The notes under the pieces: model-generated
The model's input: only the letters and a program-made list of their open reading frames with translations
Database searches by the model: none
Told to the model about the DNA's origin: nothing
Translations under genes and position numbers: made by a program
In this document: positions 27,549 to 34,441 of the stretch, piece after piece
Numbering within the stretch: position 1 is the stretch's first letter
Layout of the letters: every line of letters starts with the position of its first letter
Origin: a bacterium
GTDB lineage: Bacteria; UBP14; UBA6098; B30-G16
DNA length: 59,239 nt
Direction: 5' to 3'
NCBI GenBank assembly: GCA_021159335.1
Contig: JAGGRZ010000133.1
Location: forward strand, 1 to 59,239

Positions 27549-29665
27549 GAAGATATGCCTTACTGGTTCTAATTATTGTATCCTTGGCGCTGGGCGCAGC
27601 ATATAGGGATGTGCTTTTCCTGAAAAATGGCGAGGAGATAAGGGGTAATGTAATCAAAATAACAAAAAAAGAGGTCGTTATAGAAACGAAAGAAGGGAAG
27701 CAAAAGTATAAGATCGATGAGGTCGTGAGATTAAGCCTTACTCATCCTCGCCCGGGAGACGAATGGGAAACGGTCGACGACATAACTGATTCTGTGCTTA
27801 TCAGCGCATTAGCCATAAAGGATAGCGCCAAAGCCAAATACCCGAAAGCTTCGTACATAACTCTTTACAGGTCAGTAAGAGTAGAATTTACTCGTGACGG
27901 GAACTGCGAATATACCTTAAGGCACATAGGAGTGGTGCTTAATGAGCGTGGAAAAGCAGACAACGCCGTAAAAGCAATCATATACATCAAACCATGGCAA
28001 TACGGTGACATAGACTTTTGCAGGACAATCTCGCCCGATGGCAAGGTGCACCATCTCGACGACGCAGCGATAGAGTTCGGCGAACCTTTGGGAACTTATC
28101 CACAGTATAATTTTTCTCGCACAATAAGATTCGCATTGCCTCAGCTCAAAGTAGGCTCCGTATTTGACTACCAATTCCACATACGATACGAGGGGTTAAG
28201 CCAGCTAAAACCTTATTGGTCGCACCATGTCTTTGGCGACAACGAACCTATAATCAACATAGAAGTTACTGTGAAAGTTCCCAGTGAAGCTTTTGGAAAT
28301 GTTTTCCGGTATGTCATGGATGACCCTGCAAATTCTGGCATTCTAAAAGACCTTCCCGACATATCAGAGAAGGATGATTATCTTATTCTCAGATGGCACG
28401 CAAAAGACATACCACCCTACATCCCTGAAACCAACACCGCACCACCGGAAAAGTTCAACCCCACAATCTGGATTGGCTACGGTATCGGTCCTAATGAGGT
28501 TTTCAATGCTCTTAGCGACTCACTGAGAGCTTCACTCGATGGTTCCCAGAAACTCGATAAATTCGTGGATTCACTGCTTAGTGGAGTAAAATCTGTCGAG
28601 GAAAAAGTCGCAAAAATCTACGAGTATCTGAACATAGAATTTAGAAAAGCATATGCCGAGCCTGAATTAACGAGATTCTTTCCCCGTAAGGTTTCGGAAA
28701 TATTTGATGACGGTGTAGCGAGTCATCTTGACCTTTGCGCACTCGCTGTATACATGCTCAAACGCGCGGGCGTTAATAGCGGAATAATCTATGTTTCTGA
28801 CGAAATCGACAAGCCAGCTATTTTCAAGATGCCGATTCTGAGAATGTTTCGTCGCGTCGCCCTCTTCGTTGACATGCCAGATGGTAGAACACTTTTAGGA
28901 CTGCCGTATAGAAAATATCTTCCTCTTGGAACCATACCACCGTCATTCGAGGGACAACTTGGAATTTGGGTCTCGCCTCAGAAAACACTTATAGACACCA
29001 TACCTCACTGCAAACTTTCAACATATGGCACAGTGGACACTATCGTTGTGGAAATAGATGAAAACGGGAATGGAAAAATAGAAATAAAAAAGACTTATGG
29101 CAACTATCAGTCAGTTGATATGAGATACTATCGTGAAGAACGCAAAGAAGAAATTGATAAAGACTACGAAACCAGGTCGGGCAATATACATCCGGGAGCA
29201 AAATTAATAAGTTACAAGATCGAGGGTATAGGTTCACTCGATTCGACAGTAAGGCTTTTCTGGAGCGTAACAGCGCCAAAACTTGCGCAGAAAGCCGGTG
29301 CGAAAATGCTTGCATTCCAGATACCGCTTCTCAGATATTCAACCTACACTGTTGGTTTGCCGGAAAGGAAAACGCCAATGTGGCTTCCTGATCCCCTCGT
29401 CCACGAGAGGGTATGGATAATAACAATTCCGAAAAAATTTAAACCATACCACATTCCACAAAACATCGAAGCAAAACTCGATTCGGCACTATACGAGCTT
29501 AAATTTGAGTACGAAAAGAGCGGCAACAAAATAGTCGTGCGCGAGAAAGACATAAGAACTGACAAACTTATTCCGCCCGATGAATACGAATCATATCGTA
29601 ACCTGATTTTCACAAAGGCCTCTGCCGCGAAACACTGGCTTATACTTGAAAGGAAAAGAAAGTAA
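27545..29665 (+). CDS. Exported DUF3857 / transglutaminase-like protein with altered catalytic residues
   Basis: 706 aa. Signal peptide (MRRYALLVLIIVSLALGAAY), then an SH3-like segment (LFLKNGEEIRGNVIKIT), a DUF3857 domain (about residues 85-310) and a transglutaminase-like domain (about 330-460). In active members the helix start reads like GDCKDKALLL, with a later FNH. Here the aligned positions read SHLDLCALAV (residues 393-402), with His in place of the catalytic Cys and a Cys four residues later, and FRRVALFV (from residue 435) with Arg in place of His. It therefore looks catalytically inactive, a binding rather than cross-linking or protease role. Coupled to the upstream TPR gene and followed by a cyclophilin lipoprotein gene. 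Confidence 0.82.
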   Translation: MRRYALLVLIIVSLALGAAYRDVLFLKNGEEIRGNVIKITKKEVVIETKEGKQKYKIDEVVRLSLTHPRPGDEWETVDDITDSVLISALAIKDSAKAKYPKASYITLYRSVRVEFTRDGNCEYTLRHIGVVLNERGKADNAVKAIIYIKPWQYGDIDFCRTISPDGKVHHLDDAAIEFGEPLGTYPQYNFSRTIRFALPQLKVGSVFDYQFHIRYEGLSQLKPYWSHHVFGDNEPIINIEVTVKVPSEAFGNVFRYVMDDPANSGILKDLPDISEKDDYLILRWHAKDIPPYIPETNTAPPEKFNPTIWIGYGIGPNEVFNALSDSLRASLDGSQKLDKFVDSLLSGVKSVEEKVAKIYEYLNIEFRKAYAEPELTRFFPRKVSEIFDDGVASHLDLCALAVYMLKRAGVNSGIIYVSDEIDKPAIFKMPILRMFRRVALFVDMPDGRTLLGLPYRKYLPLGTIPPSFEGQLGIWVSPQKTLIDTIPHCKLSTYGTVDTIVVEIDENGNGKIEIKKTYGNYQSVDMRYYREERKEEIDKDYETRSGNIHPGAKLISYKIEGIGSLDSTVRLFWSVTAPKLAQKAGAKMLAFQIPLLRYSTYTVGLPERKTPMWLPDPLVHERVWIITIPKKFKPYHIPQNIEAKLDSALYELKFEYEKSGNKIVVREKDIRTDKLIPPDEYESYRNLIFTKASAAKHWLILERKRK

Positions 29666-29677
29666 AAAGGAGGAAAA

Positions 29678-30244
29678 ATGAGGTATCTCACAATTATTCT
29701 CTCAGCAATGCTGCTTTTCGTCGCAGGTTGCAAGGAGAAAGAGGCGAAATCGGAAGAAAAGAAAACGGAACATCCCGTGGTAGTCCTTGAGACCGATTTC
29801 GGTAACATCGAAATAGAACTTCGCCCCGATGCAGCCCCCAAAACTGTCGAAAACTTTATAAAGCTGGTAAAACAGGGCTTTTACAATGGTCTGACATTTC
29901 ATAGGGTTATTCCGGGTTTCGTGATTCAGGGTGGCGACCCCAAGGGCGACGGTACAGGCGGACCTGGGTACACAATCCCCGCGGAAATAAATTTAAAGCA
30001 CACCAAGGGCGCAGTAGCAATGGCAAGACTTCCTGACCAGGTTAATCCACGCAGAGAATCCTCAGGAAGCCAATTCTACATAGCACTTGATGACCTTCCC
30101 CAGCTTGACGGCGCATACACCGTTTTCGGTTATGTTATAAAAGGCATGGATGTAGCGCAGAAGATAGCCTCAGTACCAAGAGACCAAAGAGACAAACCCT
30201 TGAAACCAGTGTATATAAAGAAAGCTTATCTAAAGAAGAAATGA
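29678..30244 (+). CDS. Cyclophilin-type peptidyl-prolyl isomerase, lipoprotein
   Basis: 188 aa. Signal peptide with lipobox FVAGC, a Lys/Glu-rich linker, then a cyclophilin domain: [31 protein letters not shown] (Arg and Phe of the active site), [20 protein letters not shown] and [13 protein letters not shown]. Catalyses cis-trans isomerisation of Xaa-Pro bonds during folding of exported proteins, anchored to an envelope membrane. AAGGAGG lies upstream of the ATG. It closes a three-gene operon with the TPR and DUF3857 genes. Confidence 0.93.
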   Translation: MRYLTIILSAMLLFVAGCKEKEAKSEEKKTEHPVVVLETDFGNIEIELRPDAAPKTVENFIKLVKQGFYNGLTFHRVIPGFVIQGGDPKGDGTGGPGYTIPAEINLKHTKGAVAMARLPDQVNPRRESSGSQFYIALDDLPQLDGAYTVFGYVIKGMDVAQKIASVPRDQRDKPLKPVYIKKAYLKKK

Positions 30245-30274
30245 AGAATTTTATATAACCAAAAGGACCGAGAT

Positions 30275-30730
30275 ATGATTGATGGGGTTAAGATAAAAAA
30301 ACTTCGCGTAATCCCGGACGAGCGTGGAAGGCTTATGGAAATCCTGCGCTCAGACGACGAAATATTTGAGAAATTTGGGCAAGTGTACATAACAACCGTG
30401 TATCCGGGCGTCGTTAAAGCATGGCATTACCACAAAATTCAATCGGACAATTTCGCCTGCGTTAGCGGTATGATTCGCGTGGCACTCTTCGACGCGAGAA
30501 AGGAATCGCCAACATACGGCGAGATAAACGAGTTCTTTATAGGTGAGCATAATCCCACACTAATCCATGTTCCACCGGGCGTTTATCACGGCTGGAAAGG
30601 TGTGGGTACAAAAGAGGCTATAGTAGTTAATGTGCCCACCCATCCTTACAACTACGAAAAACCCGACGAATATCGGCTCGACCCTTACGACAACAATATT
30701 CCATATGATTGGCGGTTAAAGGAAGGCTAA
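30275..30730 (+). CDS. dTDP-4-dehydrorhamnose 3,5-epimerase-family cupin
   Basis: 151 aa RmlC-like cupin. The sequence shows DERGRLMEILRSDD, FGQVYITTVYPGVVKAWHYH (catalytic His region), VSGMIRVALFDARKESPTYG and HVPPGVYHGWKGVG, all conserved in the short members of the family. It is shorter than classical RmlC (about 180 aa). No rmlA, rmlB or rmlD is in the window, so the product may be dTDP-rhamnose or another deoxysugar for surface glycans. It follows the cyclophilin gene by about 30 nt. Confidence 0.85.
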   Translation: MIDGVKIKKLRVIPDERGRLMEILRSDDEIFEKFGQVYITTVYPGVVKAWHYHKIQSDNFACVSGMIRVALFDARKESPTYGEINEFFIGEHNPTLIHVPPGVYHGWKGVGTKEAIVVNVPTHPYNYEKPDEYRLDPYDNNIPYDWRLKEG

Positions 30731-30798
30731 GATGAAAATGTAAAGCCATATAGCCCTGCCCAAAAAGAATAAAAAAATCAAAATTTTTCAAAAAATAC

Positions 30799-30826
30799 TT
30801 GCGCAAAAAATTTTTTTGCTTATAAG
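30799..30826 (+). promoter_or_regulatory. Promoter of the 54-aa gene
   Basis: TTGCGC at 30799-30804 and TATAAG at 30821-30826 are separated by 16 nt made of an A-run then a T-run. The expected start, near 30833, lies a short distance before a GGGAGGA ribosome-binding site. The -35 box is inside the palindrome TTGCGCAA, shared with the accA promoter. Confidence 0.4.
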
Positions 30827-30849
30827 TTATTGTAGGCAGGGAGGATAGG

Positions 30850-31014
30850 TTGCAAAGGTTGATGGATAGAGAGGTGATATTGGAGCAATTACTCTGCTAT
30901 AGGGCTTTGATTTTAGCCATCATGGGCAAGGATGAGCAGGCTGATGTTATAAGATGGTTTCTGAGACGGAAAAAGGATGAACCTACGATTCTGAACTCGC
31001 CTACTAAAGGTTGA
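30850..31014 (+). CDS. Small conserved-looking protein, 54 aa, unknown
   Basis: A short frame starting at TTG 30850 (GGGAGGA ends 4 nt upstream) or ATG 30862 and ending TGA 31012-31014. The product is 54 or 50 aa: an amphipathic helix with a Cys-Tyr-Arg (REVILEQLLCYRALILAIM), then GKDEQADVIRWFLRRKKDE and a polar tail. It has a promoter-like sequence, a good ribosome-binding site and sensible amino-acid composition, which argues for a real gene. I know no family for it. The surrounding 30731-31197 gap has no other gene: before it is an AT-rich stretch, after it about 125 nt of AT-rich DNA holding the mvhD promoter. Confidence 0.55.
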   Translation: MQRLMDREVILEQLLCYRALILAIMGKDEQADVIRWFLRRKKDEPTILNSPTKG

Positions 31015-31139
31015 TTCTAAGTGTTGACTTTCAAGCCTGCTCCGAGTAGTTTGTGATGCCGCCTTTAAATGTTTTTATCTTATTTTCCTACCTATATTTT
31101 TATGAAATTTGCCATAAAACATTGCTCACAATAAAAAGT

Positions 31140-31167
31140 TTGCGTTAGCTTGATTGATTTTTATATT
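31140..31167 (+). promoter_or_regulatory. Probable promoter of the mvhD-frhB pair
   Basis: TTGCGT at 31140-31145 and TATATT at 31162-31167, 16 nt apart, about 30 nt upstream of the GTG start at 31198; an ACAGGAGG site lies between. The -35 resembles the TTGCGC of the accA and small-gene promoters. Confidence 0.35.
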
Positions 31168-31197
31168 TGATAACCCAGAAATGACAGGAGGTAAAAG

Positions 31198-31617
31198 GTG
31201 CCTTTTGAGCCAAAGATAGTAGGGTTTTTCTGCCATTGGTGCACATCCATGGCGGCAGACCTCGCCGGCACATCACGGCTTGAATACCCGCCCAATGTAA
31301 GACCCATAAGAGTAATGTGCTCAGGTTCCGTGGACCCGAGCTATGTCATAAAAGCACTACTGCTTGGCGCAGACGGTGTTATTGTTGGTGGATGTCATCC
31401 GGGCGACTGTCACTACCTTACCGGCAATTACAAAGCGAGACGAAGAATAGCCATAATAAAAAAGATATTCGAAACCCTTGGACTCGAACACGAGCGTATA
31501 CACCTCGAGTGGATTAGCGCGAGCGAGGGCAAAAAATTCGCCGACACAATGGCATCCTTCACGGAAAAAATAAGAAAATCGGGTCCCAACAAGCTGGGAG
31601 AAATGTGGGAACTTTGA
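31198..31617 (+). CDS. mvhD: MvhD-type hydrogenase/heterodisulfide reductase Fe-S subunit
   Basis: 139 aa, a [2Fe-2S] electron-transfer subunit that normally links a hydrogenase or formate dehydrogenase to HdrA. Cysteines lie in the usual places: FFCHWCTSMAADLAG, VMCSGSVDP and GGCHPGDCHY, and the C-terminal half (RIHLEWISASEGKKFAD) is typical. Start GTG 31198 with AGGAGG. The partner gene downstream is an FrhB-type Fe-S flavoprotein, but neither hdrA nor a catalytic hydrogenase or formate dehydrogenase subunit is in the window. The role is therefore electron transfer in an unassigned complex. Confidence 0.9.
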   Translation: MPFEPKIVGFFCHWCTSMAADLAGTSRLEYPPNVRPIRVMCSGSVDPSYVIKALLLGADGVIVGGCHPGDCHYLTGNYKARRRIAIIKKIFETLGLEHERIHLEWISASEGKKFADTMASFTEKIRKSGPNKLGEMWEL

Positions 31618-31647
31618 AATCCCAAACGAAAAAATGGGGGCTTTGAA

Positions 31648-32697
31648 ATGACACCAACCGAATTCTTAGAAAAAATCCTAAGCGAATCGCTAAAGAGAGA
31701 CTTGGTTGGCGGCGTTATAACGCTGAAGAGGACTTCAAACGATGCCGCAGCCCATGCATTAATAACGAAGGTCGAGCTTCTTGAGGGCTGTGACCCACTG
31801 ATGCCATATTTCCCGGGCAACGGTGCAGACTTTATAAAAACGCTAACATTCGTGCGACCACCAAAAAAACCAATCCTCGCAATACTACGACCGTGCGAAA
31901 TGAGAGCAGTAGTGGAACTAACCAAACTTTCCCAAATCCAGAACGAGAACATAATATACCTCGTTCACGACTGCTATGGCACTATTCCCAGAAAAGAAAT
32001 AAGGGGCAATGAGATTCCGAACACGGAAAAATTCATCTCTGAAGCGCGAAAGGACGGCAGCATGCTACGCCCATTGTGCCGTAGCTGCGATTACCCGCGA
32101 GCAGATACTGCCGACATAGGATGGCTTGTTTTCGAGGACGGCGAACCGCTTATCGCATATACGGAAAAAGGGAAAGCATTCCTTAATGAAATCGGGGTCG
32201 AATTCATAGAATCAGCACCGGATAAAGGTTATAAGGAAATCCTGTCGAAAAGAATTGAGGAGAAAGAAAAACTATACGCAGAGCTTGAGAAAAGTGTTAA
32301 AGGAATAGAGAATTTAGCCAAAAATTTTGCCAATTGCATAAATTGTCACAATTGCATGAGCAACTGTCCCATATGTTTCTGCAGGGAATGTTTCTTCGAG
32401 TCGGAGGCGATGGAATTTGAGGGGGATGTTTTCGTGGAGTTAGCTTCGCGTAAGGGTGGATTAAGAGCACCTACGGATGTTATGCTATTCCATCTCGGAC
32501 GAATGTCACACATGTCCACAAGCTGCGTCGCCTGTGGCGCTTGCGAGGAAGCATGTCCGGAGGATATAAACATCGGTCAAATATTCAAGTGGGTTGGAGA
32601 GAACACGCAAAGTATTTTCGAATACAAAGCTGGCAGAAGCTGGGACGAGGAAATCCCATTAAAGGAATTTCGCGAGGAGGAGCTCGAACCCAGATAG
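31648..32697 (+). CDS. FrhB/FdhB-type Fe-S flavoprotein subunit
   Basis: 349 aa related to the beta subunits of F420 hydrogenase and of formate dehydrogenase. Two 4Fe-4S motifs are visible: CINCHNCMSNCP (Cys 230, 233, 236, 240) and CVACGACEEACP (Cys 293, 296, 299, 303), with further Cys at 243, 245 and 248. The N-terminal part with AILRPCEMRAVVEL and a Cys pair (PLCRSCDYP) matches the FrhB N- and C-terminal folds that bind FAD. It follows mvhD by 30 nt and should form a complex with it. The electron acceptor and donor cannot be told from this window. Confidence 0.85.
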   Translation: MTPTEFLEKILSESLKRDLVGGVITLKRTSNDAAAHALITKVELLEGCDPLMPYFPGNGADFIKTLTFVRPPKKPILAILRPCEMRAVVELTKLSQIQNENIIYLVHDCYGTIPRKEIRGNEIPNTEKFISEARKDGSMLRPLCRSCDYPRADTADIGWLVFEDGEPLIAYTEKGKAFLNEIGVEFIESAPDKGYKEILSKRIEEKEKLYAELEKSVKGIENLAKNFANCINCHNCMSNCPICFCRECFFESEAMEFEGDVFVELASRKGGLRAPTDVMLFHLGRMSHMSTSCVACGACEEACPEDINIGQIFKWVGENTQSIFEYKAGRSWDEEIPLKEFREEELEPR

Positions 32698-32728
32698 TTT
32701 TTTTGGTAAACAAATTCGGAGGTAAATT

Positions 32729-33997
32729 ATGAAAAAAATATTCTTTCTATCACTCATAATTTTTGCACTTTCCTTTGGAGGAGAATTCGATAAATATCGA
32801 GACCTTTTCAAACCCGTTGAGAAAATTAGTTTTGTTGCGGGTAAGTCCCTCGAGGAGTTCGAAAGAGTTTACGAAGACAGCATGAATAATCCCGCCTACC
32901 TTTACAGATACGCGTGGACAGCCTACCTTGCGGGAAGAATAGATGTTGCCAAGGAGAAAATCGAAAGAGCTGTTCAACTTCACCCAAACGACCCGTTCTT
33001 AAGATATGCTGCGGGAAAAATTTACCTTAGAGCTGGCGAGAAGGAAAAAGCTATAGCTAACTTCGAAAAGGCAATAGAAAACCAGTACGAGTACCTCGAT
33101 GCGTGGGAAGAACTTGTAAAACTCTCACCTAAATACTACTTCAACATAGCCCAGCTTTTCGCGGAGAAAGCACACCTTAAAATGCGCTCGGACCTTGCTG
33201 ACGAGGCTATCATGCTTTTCAACCGATACATAAATCAGGTTCCCGATGGTGAGTTCGTCGATAAAGCCCGCGCAAAAATACACGATATGGAGCTTCTTAA
33301 ACAGGAAATAGCCGCTCACGAGAGAAAGCTTAAGGAACGGGAAATGAGGAAACAACGCGCGCAGCAGTTCAAGCAGGCTATAGTGGCGGAAAAAGAACGA
33401 TTTTTCACCTATAATCCAGTTTTGGTAGGAATTTTTTACGGCTCTATAACCCCATCCAAAAACTTTGCTTTCACCATAAAAGACGACGCTCCCAAACGCC
33501 CGGGAAGAAATTATGCATCACTTACTGATACGATATACTTTAAAAACTTACTCGGAACGCTGAACGAATTCATCATTGGTGGCGGTTACATATGGAACAG
33601 ATTTATTTTTAGAGCTCACATTCATTTCGCGGACGCAAATGTCAAATATGTGTATCTTCTCGACACAATTATTACACCTTCCCACGATGTTAAGGAAATA
33701 AAGGACGAGATAGCAAGAATAAGCGAAAAAAGAATAAGCACAAATATTCTTTACAATGTTTACTTCATAGACCCACTGCTTATATTTGTTGAAGGAACAG
33801 CGGATGCTGGTTATATTAAGCTGATAGAGTCAAATCCGAAATTCAAGTCCTGTTACATGGCTGGGCTCGGTCTCGGAGCGGCAGCGATGATTAAATACCA
33901 CAACTTCATACTCGAACTGAACTTTCAAAAAGGTCTCTTGGGTTCCAGCCGAGGTACATACATCGGCATAGGAGTAATGTACAAATTCAAAATCTAA
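32729..33997 (+). CDS. TPR protein with C-terminal beta-barrel
   Basis: 422 aa. After a signal peptide (MKKIFFLSLIIFALSFGGEF) come TPR repeats (YLYRYAWTAYLAGRIDVAKEK, FLRYAAGKIYLRAGEKEKA), a charged coiled coil near 195-225 (AAHERKLKEREMRKQRAQQ), and a C-terminal 190-residue beta-rich part with alternating strands and 'GGGYIWNRFIFRAHIHF', ending in MYKFKI. A periplasmic TPR arm joined to an outer-membrane barrel is the likely layout, as in several Bacteroidetes assembly proteins. AGGTAAATT and a GGAGG site precede the ATG. No specific function is recognised; the neighbouring Fe-S genes are not obviously related. Confidence 0.7.
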   Translation: MKKIFFLSLIIFALSFGGEFDKYRDLFKPVEKISFVAGKSLEEFERVYEDSMNNPAYLYRYAWTAYLAGRIDVAKEKIERAVQLHPNDPFLRYAAGKIYLRAGEKEKAIANFEKAIENQYEYLDAWEELVKLSPKYYFNIAQLFAEKAHLKMRSDLADEAIMLFNRYINQVPDGEFVDKARAKIHDMELLKQEIAAHERKLKEREMRKQRAQQFKQAIVAEKERFFTYNPVLVGIFYGSITPSKNFAFTIKDDAPKRPGRNYASLTDTIYFKNLLGTLNEFIIGGGYIWNRFIFRAHIHFADANVKYVYLLDTIITPSHDVKEIKDEIARISEKRISTNILYNVYFIDPLLIFVEGTADAGYIKLIESNPKFKSCYMAGLGLGAAAMIKYHNFILELNFQKGLLGSSRGTYIGIGVMYKFKI

Positions 33998-34008
33998 GTA
34001 AAAAGGAA

Positions 34009-34404
34009 ATGAAGCACTATTACCTCGAAATAGTTTGTCCTAACTGTGGCCAACTGCTTAACGACCCTGAGGTAAAGATCAAAGAAAGACCAGCGCTCAA
34101 ATTTCTCGTCGAAAACAAGGGCAGGCAGGGGATAATATGGATATCAGCCATCTACGGTGACCATGAGACGATAGAACCACCGGAGCTCAACATTCTGCCC
34201 GGGGACCTTGTGAAATTCTACTGCCCACACTGCAAAAAACCTTTGCCAAAAATTGACAAGTGCTACTGTAAAGGCGACCTTTTAAGATTAAAGTTAAAAA
34301 GCGGCGGCGACCTCCAATTCTGCAACAGGAAAGGATGCTATTATAGTACCATAGGATTCACAAATCCCGATGAACTGGATAAATTCTTCAAAAGCATCGA
34401 ATAA
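34009..34404 (+). CDS. Cys-rich zinc-ribbon-like protein, unknown
   Basis: 131 aa, no signal peptide. Cysteines occur in pairs: CPNC at residues 10-13, CPHC and CYC in the middle, and CNRKGC near the C terminus, which fits two zinc ribbons. The segment between is 'ILPGDLVKFYCPHC', like stand-alone metal-binding ribbon proteins. It starts 12 nt after the TPR-barrel gene with AAAAGGAAATG. I do not recognise a family; a regulatory or metallochaperone role would be guesswork. Confidence 0.6.
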   Translation: MKHYYLEIVCPNCGQLLNDPEVKIKERPALKFLVENKGRQGIIWISAIYGDHETIEPPELNILPGDLVKFYCPHCKKPLPKIDKCYCKGDLLRLKLKSGGDLQFCNRKGCYYSTIGFTNPDELDKFFKSIE

Positions 34405-34441
34405 ACCATTTTACTCACAAAGTCAGGGGGCGTGATGAGAA

